A stretch of DNA of 27,744 nucleotides, taken from NCBI GenBank assembly GCA_015657535.1, contig JADHZB010000473.1:1-27744 (forward strand), written 5' to 3'. Of this stretch, positions 11,817 through 21,941 are shown piece by piece. A program made the translations under genes and the position numbers. Under the pieces are notes generated by a model. It ran no database searches, was not told where the DNA came from, and was given only the letters and a program-made list of their open reading frames with translations. Source of the DNA: Nephromyces sp. MM_2019 (Eukaryota > Apicomplexa > Aconoidasida > Nephromycida). The stretch's first letter is position 1, and each line of letters begins with the position of its first letter.

Positions 11817-14364
11817 TGTAACGTGTGTGAAATCCTCACCTATCATATGAGAGCATTCCTGTTAATGGCACACTAGCCGCAATGTTTGATCGCTTTCCAC
11901 CCAAAAATATTGGCAGAGATTCAGGGTTAATGTATTTAACTAGTGTTTCTTCATAATTTTCATCTTAAACAAACAACAAAATATGTGTGTGCTTGTGGGT
12001 AGAGTGTGTGTGTGTAAGCATAAAGGAGTTGTGTGAGTGTAAATGGTGTGTGTGTGTTTAAATGGTATGTGTGTGTTTAGATGGTATGTGTGTGTTTAAA
12101 TGGTGTATGTGAGTGTAAGTGGTGTGTGTGTGTGTAAATGGTGTGTGTATTATGTGTGTTTAAATGTTGTATGTGTGTATAAACGGTGTGTGTAAAATGC
12201 ATTTGCAATGCATTGAAATTATTTATGGATGTTATATGTTTTTAGGTGTTATCATGAGTCGATTTTATGTGTGTAATGATTATGTCTTGTTGTATGAGAG
12301 TTGTATATACTATAAGATTGTAAAAATACCCAAGTGTGAGAGTAAATAGGTAGGTGAACGAATATAAAGATATAAACAAATATTTTATATACATACTTAG
12401 TATGTGTATCTTATTCATGGTTCGCTCAGTAAGAAGAGGCTTAAACATTGACCAAATTGTGTTGAAGAGTTTGGGTGTATTTATGAAAAAAATATTGGCA
12501 AGCATTTCTGGATAATTTTGAGAGGCCAAAACGATCGACTTTTCCCATAAACTATAGGTATTTTAAAGTGTGTACATATATACCCACACACGCACAAATA
12601 GACTATAGAAAGTTACACATTTTGCATATAATTGTTACGTACTGTGATGCCATACGGGCCAATGAACGTGATGAAATCCCCGATAAATCAATTATCTGTG
12701 TCGACTGAACAAGTGCATCCCTATCTCTTGATAAGCTATTTATTTACACACATAAATATAGACACATATATTTTGATTTATATTGTGTTTGTCAAGATTT
12801 AAATTCAAAACTCTGGGTTGACCCCTTAAAAGAGCTTATATATGTGTGAATGCTTTGTACTATGAGGCTATGAAGATTAAATATCCATAAGATTGCGTGT
12901 GTGCAAATATGTACCGGTCTAATAACATAGAACGAAATTCCAATTGGTAGTTAGTCCACATAAATAACTCAGTTTCATTAATGGAACCAGAAAATCTCTT
13001 ACTATCAATAAAACCTATAAATATGTATAGATATACGTGTGTAGAGTTAATATATATACTGTGTGATTAGGTTATTCAAGTGTGTGTGCATTCTCTATGA
13101 GTAAAAAAAGTGGTAGTAAGATATTCTAAATAGTAATATGCGAGTTTTATAAGACTTAATAACATATACATATATATATATGACGCATCTATTAAATCTA
13201 TATACATCATTATAATATTATATGCATGTACGTGTACCATGGTGATGTTCTGATAGTGTATATGTATATATATATATATATACGTGTGTGTAAAACATAA
13301 TGATGGTTAAAAGAGAGTATATGTAAATGCACAAGTGTGTATATACCTGGTCTTTCTATAGATAATATGTTACCCTTATTATCTAACAAAAGGTCACCAT
13401 TTTCGTCTTTGAGTAACATATTCATTGGAAATTGCTCCAAAATTTTACCGTGAAAAGGTGCATTTTCAGGTGATTTTGTTGGTAGCATTTCCGTCTACAA
13501 CAAAAATAAATAAGATAGTTTATACATATATATATATATATACTGTATATAATCATATATACACACAAACATACTGGTACGTACATGCTTGTATCCACAC
13601 ACTCCCACACACCCACACACACATACCATAATATAACTACGAATGGTACTATCACCATACACACTCCTTAACCAATTTAGGTGTTTTTCAAAGGCAGCCG
13701 ATGCATGGCCCATATTAAAACCATAGCCAGTGAGAAAGCGATATAAACGCCATTCTCCATTGAGTGAAGGATGAGGCTCAACATCTTTATCTATAATCAT
13801 CTCATGTATCTGTGTGTGAAACAAACCAAACATTTCAATAATATTAGGAGAAGGGGCTAATTCTAAGAGTGCAATAGGTATGGTTAAGCGTTGTTTTGAC
13901 AACTCTTTTTTCTTGAGTTCTTTCTTCTTTTTCTCCTCTTTCTCAGCACGTTGAGCCTCAAAAAGCTGTTCTGTGTTTGTAGTTCCACCTTGATTTCCGT
14001 CGGGTGAACTCATGTGCGTTGTTGATTCATATTCAGTGTGTGAGGTGCTTGAGGTTGTTGAAGTAGGTGAGGTGTGTGAAGTCTGTGAAGTATTTGAAAT
14101 GGGCAAAGTTGGTGAAGTATTCGAAGTGGGTGAGGTAGGTGAAGTGTGTGAAGTATTCGAGGTTTGAGTATGAGAAGACGTATTGTTTGTGGGGCTAATT
14201 TTATCTTGCTCATCATTTAAGTCAATATCTTCCATTTCACTGCTTTCCGTCACTGAATTTTCTTCATTTGGGTGACCGGTAGTTGTGTGTGAAGTCATGG
14301 GATTAGAGGGGAACCCTAAATCATTTTGTTTCTCCCCTTCTTCAGGGGCCTCTTTGCTTTGCAT
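10200..14364 (-). CDS. CRAL-TRIO (Sec14) plus GOLD domain protein, 11 exons
   Basis: Exons: 14364-13627, 13494-13347, 13014-12915, 12735-12643, 12551-12397, 11963-11840, 11720-11651, 11379-11299, 11005-10935, 10615-10516, 10238-10200. The sum is 1719 bp, 572 residues plus TAG, and all phases close. Residues 1-130 are Ser/Thr-rich low complexity, partly tandem (SHTSPTS-type units); 130-155 is a Lys/Glu helix. At about 205-235 is the CRAL-TRIO-N helix (WRLYRFLTGYGFNMGHA). The lipid-binding Sec14 fold follows, with IIDLSGIS, the NYPEMLANIFFINTPKLF strand-helix and LPIFLGGK at its end. Residues 453-572 form a GOLD domain (VAPGMYIRWAW, DNSWG, VHYR). This is the architecture of Sec14-like and patellin-type proteins, which bind phosphoinositides or other lipids at membranes. 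The weakest junction is the acceptor at 11006 (CGCAAAG). Expected to be cytosolic; no signal peptide is seen. Confidence 0.88.
11515..11650. repeat. CA-rich tract in intron
   Basis: CACACA-rich sequence directly downstream (gene sense) of the exon 11720-11651 of the CRAL-TRIO-GOLD gene. It has no consistent unit beyond CA with ACACACGTACATACACG-type interruptions. Open frames of 64-65 codons here are repeat artefacts except where they overlap the exon itself. Confidence 0.75.
11983..12195. repeat. GT minisatellite in intron, ~20-bp unit
   Basis: Units of about 20-22 bp of the form GTGTGTGTGTTTAAATGGTAT are repeated about eight times with small changes. The array fills the acceptor side of the intron 11964-12396 of the CRAL-TRIO-GOLD gene and ends about 20 bp before the acceptor, so on the sense strand it supplies an ACAC-rich stretch before the AG. 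Confidence 0.82.
14035..14175 (-). repeat. Coding tandem repeat in the Ser/Thr-rich N-terminus
   Basis: Inside exon 1 of the CRAL-TRIO-GOLD gene, near-identical blocks of 9-15 bp (GTGTGTGAAGT, GTATTCGAAGT, GTGGGTGAGGT on the plus strand) encode units of the type S-H-T-S-P-T-S. The frame is kept throughout because the unit length is a multiple of three. This shows the CA/GT repeats of the genome extending into coding sequence as Thr/Ser/His/Pro runs. Confidence 0.75.
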
Positions 14365-14760
14365 GTCAACACCTAATAGTCATATGTATTAAGACTATAT
14401 GGTTGTGGAAGGTGTGTACAAATTATATGTGGGGAGTTGGGTGTGTGGGGGGGTGCGGCAGGGGGTGAGGAATATGGAGAATGATCCTGTGTGGAGAATG
14501 AGCGTGTGTGGAGAATGGGGTAGTGTGAGGGAGTGTGCGGGGAGTAGAAGAGTGTGTGGGGTGGGGGGGTGTGGTGTGTCTGGTGTGGGTGTGGTGAGAA
14601 GTTTCGGATTATTGGTGTTCTATAAAACTTGGGTAGATAAAAAGAAGTGTGTGTGTGTGTGTGTGTGTGTGTCAATGAAGGTCCCTATTTTGATATCTGG
14701 TGTGAGAAGAAGGAGGTATAAGGGGTATAGGATTAGGTGTGTACTGTTTGGAATAGTGAC
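14365..14760. other. G-rich spacer upstream of the CRAL-TRIO-GOLD gene
   Basis: This 400-bp stretch between two minus-strand genes has its plus strand very rich in G and T and poor in C. It holds several G runs of 4-7 (for example GTGGGGGGGTGCGGCAGGG and GTGGGGGGGTGTGG between 14444 and 14575), short units GTGTGGAGAATG, and a (GT)n run at 14647-14672. On the gene's sense strand it is C-rich. A possible acceptor, ACTATTAG, lies just before the ATG at 14364, so part may be a 5' UTR intron. Open frames of 100-121 codons on either strand are low-complexity and not called. Confidence 0.6.
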
Positions 14761-15977
14761 TTAATTATGAATCGACTCTTCACTGCCTATAAATTTGCTA
14801 TTGGGTATAGGAGGTATTATGTCCTTATAGTTCATAAACCTGGGAAATTAAAACAAATTTTCTGAAATTTTAAAAAATTTGTACATATTAAAGGAGATGA
14901 AAATGGACAATGAATGAAAGCGATTTGTGTGCGTAGAAAAATTCAAGGAAATTTGTGTGTGTATAATGTTTGTTAAGAGCTGTTGTTGTTGATTGTGTGT
15001 GTGCTATATGGTCTTTGTGTATAAAGTGTGCGATTGTGTAATATAAGTTTAGGGGTGTGGTTAAAAATGTTTTAAAGAGAATTAATTGTGTATTTATTGA
15101 GTTGCGTTTGTGTGTTTGTGTGTGTTTGTGTGCGTTTGTTCCAATATTTAGCTTGTGTGCACATTTTTATATTCAACATAAGCGCGTGTGTGTCAATAAT
15201 GTCGTTTGAAAGTGTATGTGTGCCTATTTTAGCATTTTAAGTTTGATTTATAGATACGCGTGTGCACATATTTGGGGCGTTTTGAATGTGTGAGTATACG
15301 TCTGTCTATGTAGGGTGTGTTTTGTGTGTATTGTCGTGTGTGCACGATTTCTGTGTATATTTGAAAATAGTGTATAATGTTTCTATGTGCTAGCACTCTA
15401 GCGCTATGTGCGCTTAGCTGTGTTCAATTTATCTTTATTTGAGTGTGTGTATATGTGCTGAGCTGGCTTAATGTGTGTGTGTATTCTTGTGTGTATTGGG
15501 TTGTGTTAAGCATACACATATAAATCAATACTAGTGTGCATGTGCTGAGCTGTGCTAATTGTATATATATTGACATGTTTATGCTCTGAGCCAGGTTAAT
15601 CATGATGATATTTATGTGCGTGTTTGCTGAGCTAGGTTGATTATATGTGTATGTGTGCTGATCTAGGTTAATTATATATTTAATAATATGTGTGTACTGT
15701 TCTGTTATATATTTATATACTATATAAATGTGTGTGTATCATGGCTTGGGAGTTCCATAACTTTGATATACTTATTTTTAACTCTTTTCAATTGGGAAAT
15801 GCTAGCGTGTGTGTACTAAAATTGTTCAAAATAAGTAAACATCTTTGCCACAGCTATTGCTGATAATTTAATAGATTTTTTATTAGAAAATTGCACATAT
15901 TTTCCAAGGAAAATTAAATTTGTATTTATAAATTTTACTTCTTTTTTGGTTTTTATACACACACACACAAAACACAT
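14761..15977 (-). CDS. Tentative small gene of unknown function (3-exon model)
   Basis: The firmest part is a terminal exon 14839-14761: a good pyrimidine tract ending TTTCCCAG, then 25 residues (FMNYKDIIPPIPNSKF...) and TAA. Upstream, an ATG at 15977 opens a frame running to 15816 (KKSIKLSAIAVAKMFTYFEQF), closed by TAG. The same frame resumes at 15801 (ISQLKRVKNK) and ends at a GTATAT donor after 15772. Removing 15816-15802 (GT...AG, 15 nt) makes all phases close with the terminal exon and gives about 89 residues. The first residues fall in CA-repeat sequence, so the true start may be elsewhere. The product is basic and helix-prone; I do not recognise a family. The 1-kb intron 14840-15771 is GT-rich and holds a degenerate repeat. 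Confidence 0.35.
15405..15690. repeat. Degenerate tandem repeat, period about 43 bp
   Basis: A core of the form GCTGAGCTAGGTTAATTAT recurs at about 15457, 15544, 15583, 15626 and 15657, with a decayed copy near 15413 (CTTAGCTGTGTTCAATTT). The gaps of 44, 87, 39, 43 and 31 suggest a unit of about 43 bp with one copy eroded. The spacers are GT/TA-rich and variable. Confidence 0.55.
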
Positions 15978-16165
15978 ACATCATACACACACATATAACA
16001 GACATTGATAACACAGACACAACATACTCACACATCACACATACACACACACAATATAATCACACAAACAATAGAAACACACACACATACAATATATATA
16101 TATATATTTATACAATATATAAACACACAATACACACACACATTACACACACAAAATAAAAAAAT
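15954..16165. repeat. CA-rich repeat tract
   Basis: CACACA blocks with ATAATCACACAAACAATAG-type interruptions and a short TA run at 16095-16108. The tract lies between the tentative small gene and the SDHA 3' end. A 61-codon Thr/His frame on the plus strand is a repeat artefact. Confidence 0.75.
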
Positions 16166-16588
16166 ACACACAATGACACACATTATATAAATTATTATAT
16201 CACATAAATTATAATTAAAAAATATTTTTAATTGCTACTTAAAATATAAAGTCATAAAATTATGTTTATATAGTTTAATAACAAATTTGAAAATTATTGG
16301 GTGTGTGTGTAATTATGAGGTATTTATATGGACTGTTTTGTTATTTTCTTAAGAAAATTATAAATATCTCTAATTAGTTGTGGGAGTGTAAAATCAAAGG
16401 TAATTATAAATGAACCTTATAGATAACTCCAATTACTTGTATGCAAGTGTAAAAATTATTAGAAATAACCCTAGTTTCTTGTGTGTGTAATTTAAGGTAT
16501 GAAAATTCAAATAGTGTATCTGTGTATATGTGTGTGTGTTAGTATGTATGAGCTTGTTTTGAATTTGTAAAATAACTTAAAAATGAAA
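16166..16588. other. Spacer downstream of SDHA with a three-copy degenerate repeat
   Basis: AT-rich sequence expected to contain the SDHA 3' UTR. Between 16358 and 16500 a unit of roughly 50-60 bp recurs three times, marked by ATCTCTAATTAGTTGTG, ATAACTCCAATTACTTGTA and ATAACCCTAGTTTCTTGTG, the first two each followed by AGTGTAAAA and the third by GTGTGTAATTT. I see no gene. Confidence 0.55.
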
Positions 16589-19500
16589 TTAATAAACTCT
16601 TTTAAAAGGTGGGATTGGGTCCATTTCACTATCTAGTGTGTGTGAAATTACATCTCTGTATGATAATTTGATTTTTGCATTTTCAATATCAGGAGATTTA
16701 GTTACCCAAGAAAGTGAGTGCAACATCCAATTCTCATCATCACGTTCCTATACATATGTATATATGTGTGTGTAAGGTGGTAGAGGAAGAAGTTAGGTTT
16801 ATGTGTGTAACGTATGGATGTATTTAGTTGAGGTGTGTTTGGATATTACATAGTTGGGTGCGTATGTAAGGGTATATCATAATGTTGAGTGTATACAGAT
16901 GTGTAAAAATAGACGTAGGTGTGATGATATAATACACATTAAAAATAAGTATGGTGATATACACATTAAAAACTATATAATCATCCCATACACTCAATAA
17001 GGAAATCTTGACATATCCGCACCACACTCCCCCTAAAAATTCACACAAACTTACCCACAAAATCCTCAATTCCCCCCCCCCCCTAATTCCTCCTCACCCT
17101 CAAATTTACACACACCCCCAACTCTCAATATTTACACATTGAACATACAGGGTAATCTTCACGTGAGTGTGCACCACGACTCTCTTTTCTAGCCTCTGCA
17201 GAGACAACAGCTTGTAGGGCTTGGTTGATTAAATTTTCGAGTTCAAGCGTTTCAATTAAATCAGTATTCCAGCACAAACCCTTATCTTTTACACACACAT
17301 CTTTGAATGATTTAGCTACTTCATACATTGTGTTTACACCTTCATTAAGTGATGTGCCTGTTCTAAAAACAGCAGCATTTGCTTGCATAGTTCTTTGCAT
17401 TCTATTTCGAATTTCTGCGGTGGTTAATTCGCTTTTGGATGTCAAAATTTGATTTATACGTTCGAGAGGTCGCTCACCATCCGTTGGTTTAAGTTCAATT
17501 TTTGGGAGGTCTGTATGTGTGTGTTTATATATGTAGGAGTATGGGTATGTATGTGTGGGAGTTCTAAAAAGTGTAATATCTCAGGTATGTATTTGATTGA
17601 TATATAATTATGTATATATATATATGTTGATTATTTTCATTATACAAGATACATATTGATTTATACATGTAAATGTACATACATGTATATACATACAAAT
17701 CTTAGTAAGAAGTATAATTTTTATAATGCGTAATATATATATATGACATAAACTAAGCTAATGGTCAAATAATTGAATGTTGGTGTAGGTACAGATGTGT
17801 GTCTAGGATACGAGAGTAAATTATATAATTCTGATGTGTTATATATGTATATAAATAAAAAGTGTGTAAGATATATGAATAAGGCTTCTATGTGTATGTG
17901 ATGATAGAGTTATTCATGTCGAAAGTTTTAATGGATAAAATCTTTTTTATAGTAAAAAAATTAGATTAGTAGAAGTGAATATAGAATTATGTATTTATTG
18001 AAAATATATCAAAGTTACACATACAATCACTCACTTCGTTTTGAGATCGAAGAGATAGTTAATGCAGATTCACGCCCAAATACAACAATATCTAAGAGTG
18101 AATTGGCACCCAAACGATTTGCTCCATGAACAGAGGCACAAGCAGCTTCTCCTAAAATTAAAATAGGGTGTGCGTTTATGGGTGTTTATATATAAAGTGT
18201 CTAGAAAATGAGTTAAATTTGTTACGTATGTAATTGTGCACTTTTATATATATATTTATATATTGACAGGCTATAAACAATAATTATATAATTTCAATAT
18301 ATATACATATGGCGTTCTTGATTGTAACGTAAATGATCACAAAGAATACATTTCCACGGGCGATTCACTTCCAGACCACATATAAACACACCCGTTGTCT
18401 ACACCCATTGTTTATATAAATTAATATAATCATAATACATACTCCCAACTCCAAACAAAACACACTCCTCAACCAGTGTCCACCATTTTCCTACCCCACC
18501 CACTCTCGCATGCATCCCGCACTCCATCCCTGCATCCCTCCCCACATTCATTCCCACACACACCAGCAGCATATAAACCAGGGACAATCTTGTCTTTCCC
18601 ATCACTTCCAACGGTGATAACTTGGGCTTTATAATTGGTGGGAATACCGCCCATATTATAATGTACAGTAGGTAAGACAGGTATGGGCTCCATCGTAGCG
18701 TCGACGTCCGCAAATACTTTAGCTGTTTCTAATATACCAGGTAGACGTTCATTGAGTGTATCTACAGGTATGTGTGATAAATCAAGGTGTAGATGGTCCA
18801 TTTCTTTACCACATCCTCTACCCTCACGTATCTCTATTGTCATAGAACGGGAGACAACATCTCTACTAGCTAAATCTTTAGCTGTGGGTGCATATCTTTG
18901 CATAAAGGGCTCACCATCCACATTTCTAAGTATACCTCCCTCACCACGACAGCCTTCTGTGATAAGGCAGCCAGCAGGGAATATACCTGTTGGGTGGAAT
19001 TGAACAAATTCCATATCTTCAAGGGGTAATCCAGCTCTGCTCACCATGGCTGAGCCATCACCCGTACATGTGTGGGCAGATGTGCACGATTGGTATGCGC
19101 GGCCAAAACCACCAGTAGCTATAACCGTATGGTGGCTTGCAAATCGATGGATTGAACCATCTTCCATACACATTGCAACTACACCAATACATGCACCATC
19201 ACGATTCATCATGAGGTCTAGGACGAAGTATTCGACATAGAACACACAATCGTGAGCAAGGGATTGACCATACAACGTGTGCAACATAGCATGTCCTGTT
19301 CGGTCCGCAGCCGCTGCACATCTATACGCTTGACCGCCCTTACCAAACTTTAAACTCTGACCACCAAATGCTCGCTGATATATCTTACCCTCCTTTGTAC
19401 GTGAGAAGGGTAAGCCAGCGGCCTCCAATTCTAAGACAGCCTTAGGGGCCTCTCTACACATATGTTGTATTGCGTCTTGGTCACCTAACCAATCTGAACC

Positions 19501-19836
19501 CTTTACAGTATCATAAGCATGCCATCTCCAATCATCTTCAGTCATGTTAGCCAATGCTGCATTTATACCTCCTTGAGCTGCCACTGTATGTGAACGAGTT
19601 GGAAATACTTTTGTAATACAAGCTGTGTTAAATCCTTCAGAGGCTAAACCATAAGCAGCTCTCAATCCTGCACCACCTGCCCCCACAACAATTGCATCAT
19701 ACTGATGATCAACGATTTTGAATTGTGGGTTGTTATTAGTACTGTATGTACGCTGAAAGAGGGGGAGCTGATGTCTAGAAAGGAGTGGTGATCTATTGAG
19801 GAAGGGAGATAAACTCCGTGTTAATTTGTGTGCCAT
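16589..19836 (-). CDS. SDHA: Succinate dehydrogenase flavoprotein subunit, mitochondrial, 4 coding exons
   Basis: Exons: 19836-18564, 18151-18035, 17510-17149, 16747-16589; 1911 bp, 636 residues plus TAA, all phases closed, normal family length. It oxidises succinate to fumarate in the TCA cycle and passes electrons to SDHB in complex II at the inner mitochondrial membrane. Residues 1-36 form a basic, Ser/Leu/Arg-rich presequence with a likely cut near QRTYS. The FAD-binding GAGGAG is at 52-57 and the flavin-linking His83 lies in [10 protein letters not shown]. Active-site elements are present: HPTG, the catalytic Arg in CRGEGG, and the second His in VHYNMGG. The C-terminal domain has [10 protein letters not shown] and [16 protein letters not shown], and the protein ends in RVY. 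An in-frame ATG lies upstream at 19917, but the start at 19836 opens directly on the presequence and follows a consensus acceptor. Confidence 0.97.
17071..17084. repeat. Homopolymer C run in SDHA intron 3
   Basis: An uninterrupted run of about 12 C on the plus strand (poly-G in the sense of the gene) inside the intron 16748-17148. It is unusual in an AT-rich region. Confidence 0.85.
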
Positions 19837-19840
19837 GTTG

Positions 19841-20345
19841 TCTGTAAGGGGGTCGAGGAAGTGAGGGGGTGTGATTGAATGTGATAGGGGTGGGTGGGTG
19901 TATATGTATGCGTACAAATGTTTAAGTGAATATATAAATATATATGGGTGTGTATATGTACAATTTTACAAGCAGGTATATGTGGATGTATAGTTTATGC
20001 ATACAAGTCTGTGTATATATTTATGTGTGCGCATTTGCTTATGTATGAATGTATGAGAGTCTAAGTGTATGTGTAAGAGTGTAAGTGAACGTGAAAGAGT
20101 ATATATATATGCGTAAGATTGTATGTGTATGAGTGTGTGTGAATGGATATGTATATAAGTGTGTAGTAGGTATGTGCAAACCCGTATGGGCTAAAAATAC
20201 TGTAAAAGTTGATAATATAGAGATACGTGTGTGTGTAATAAATAGATGATGGTAGGAGGATAATAGGATATAATGTTAAGGTGGAGGATGTATAACTTAC
20301 TTCTTATAAAGGCTTAAACAATTTTTTTTTTCCAGTTTCTATAAA
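19841..20345 (-). promoter_or_regulatory. Probable spliced 5' UTR of SDHA (intron 19842-20300)
   Basis: Just before the SDHA ATG the sense strand has a long C/T-rich tract ending CCCCCTTACAG, then ACAAC and the ATG. A consensus donor, AAGAAGTAAGT, lies upstream, with its exon end at 20301. Together they define a 459-bp intron in the 5' UTR, leaving a noncoding first exon to the right of 20301. The intron itself holds GTATGTGTAAGAGTGTAAGTG-like short repeats at 20030-20160. This is inferred from splice signals only. Confidence 0.55.
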
Positions 20346-21941
20346 CAATTTAAAAAAATAAAACAAAGATCTAAGTACAAGTATAATTTATTTAATTGAA
20401 TGAAATGTATTTAGAATTTCAATGAAGGAGAGAGTAGAAATGTGTATATATAATTATGTAGTAAAACTGCATAGTGAATTGGAGACTTATTTACAATATT
20501 TTTGGTAAATTCTCTTTAAATATATTTTGTGTTGAATAAATGTGTAGGTTTGTGTGTAAGTAGGTATGCTATAAAAATATAAGTTTGTATACTTATGTAT
20601 GTATATGTGCATGTGTATATTTTTTAATGGGATTTTATTTACACATGTGTGTGAATATATTATATGCTTACAAGTTTATACACACATGAATATATGAATA
20701 TTGTGTATATATATATATATATATACATATGTGGTTTAGGTGTGTGCGTGTGTGTATGTATTGACTCTCTTTAAATATTGACTTGTGTGCTATTGGTGTT
20801 CTTGAGTTTATAGAGCTAGACTAGAATAAATAAATGTTCATACAAAAGGTATGTTTGAATATGATTTCTATTAAATATTTAGTAGGATATGTGGACATTT
20901 AGGTAGAATCAAGATATGTGTGTGTGAGTAATTTGCAGCATAATCATTTCATTAATACTAGTTTGTGAATTGTCCAGTTTGAGGGTTAACCAACTGTAAA
21001 GAGTGTGTGCCTGTAGTATTTACACATTGACTTTTTATTTTATTTTTAACTTGTTTCACGTATTAATATTTTAACACTAATGATTCAAATGTGCGAATTA
21101 GTCAACTTAACTACTTTATATAGTATCACCCAATAATTCCAGTGTGTGTAACACACTCTTAAGTTCCAACACAATATGTGAATAAGTTAAGTTGAATGTA
21201 TGTATATAGACCTACAATCTATTATAATAATAGTACATGTTGTTAAACAAATTACATAAATTACAATGCTCCGGTATGAAAATTAAATAAAGTTTTCAGT
21301 GTTCAGCTTGATTTTTAGATATATTCCCAAAAGTGTTTTTATAAAGACATTTTTTGAAGTGAGTGTGAAACAAAATATTTTTAAATGAGCGTAAACCATT
21401 CGACTCTTGTTTTCATCTTGTTTGTTATGTATTCATAACACAATGTGCAGTTAAATAAAACAATGTGTATTTACTCGAACATTCTGCCTAGACAAGTTTA
21501 TAAAGGTATACAATATTAACTAGGCTATGCATTATGTAACATGTGTAGAAACCAATGTATCATAATGATTAAGGTGTGTAAATGTAAAATGTGTAAATCT
21601 AATAAATACTGTGTGCATCTATATAGCTAAGCTGAGGTGTGGGTGATAAATAAATAGTTATGAATATGCTTAAGCAGTGAGGAGTGTGTGTGTATTCATA
21701 TGTAGTGAGGTGTGTGTGTGTGCTTAAAAGTGATGGAGAGTGTATATATATGATGATTTATATTAGTATGTAGATATAAAAACAACGTGTAGAAGTCACT
21801 TTGGTTAAGATTAAGGACGATATACATTTTATTCAAAATACTGTGTGTATGAGTTTGTTGTGTTTGAACTAACCATCCCATGATATCCTCTTAATACACA
21901 TCTTTGAAAACATATTATATAAACTTCGCTCAATGCTCTAA
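20346..21941. promoter_or_regulatory. Divergent intergenic region between SDHA and PRP17
   Basis: About 1.6 kb lying between two genes transcribed away from each other, so both promoters should be here. It is AT-rich with TA microsatellites (20709-20726) and GT runs. I see no further gene and cannot point to specific promoter motifs. Confidence 0.55.

Noticed and set aside
14373..14764. Frames of 100-121 codons on both strands
   Set aside because: Low complexity from the G-rich and GT-rich spacer; the only supported coding here is the terminal exon 14839-14761 on the minus strand.
14767..14865. 32-codon plus-strand frame starting with ATG
   Set aside because: It overlaps the minus-strand terminal exon, which has a strong acceptor and matching phase with an upstream exon.
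18683..19240. Plus-strand frames opposite SDHA
   Set aside because: They are shadows of the SDHA coding sequence; they carry no independent features.
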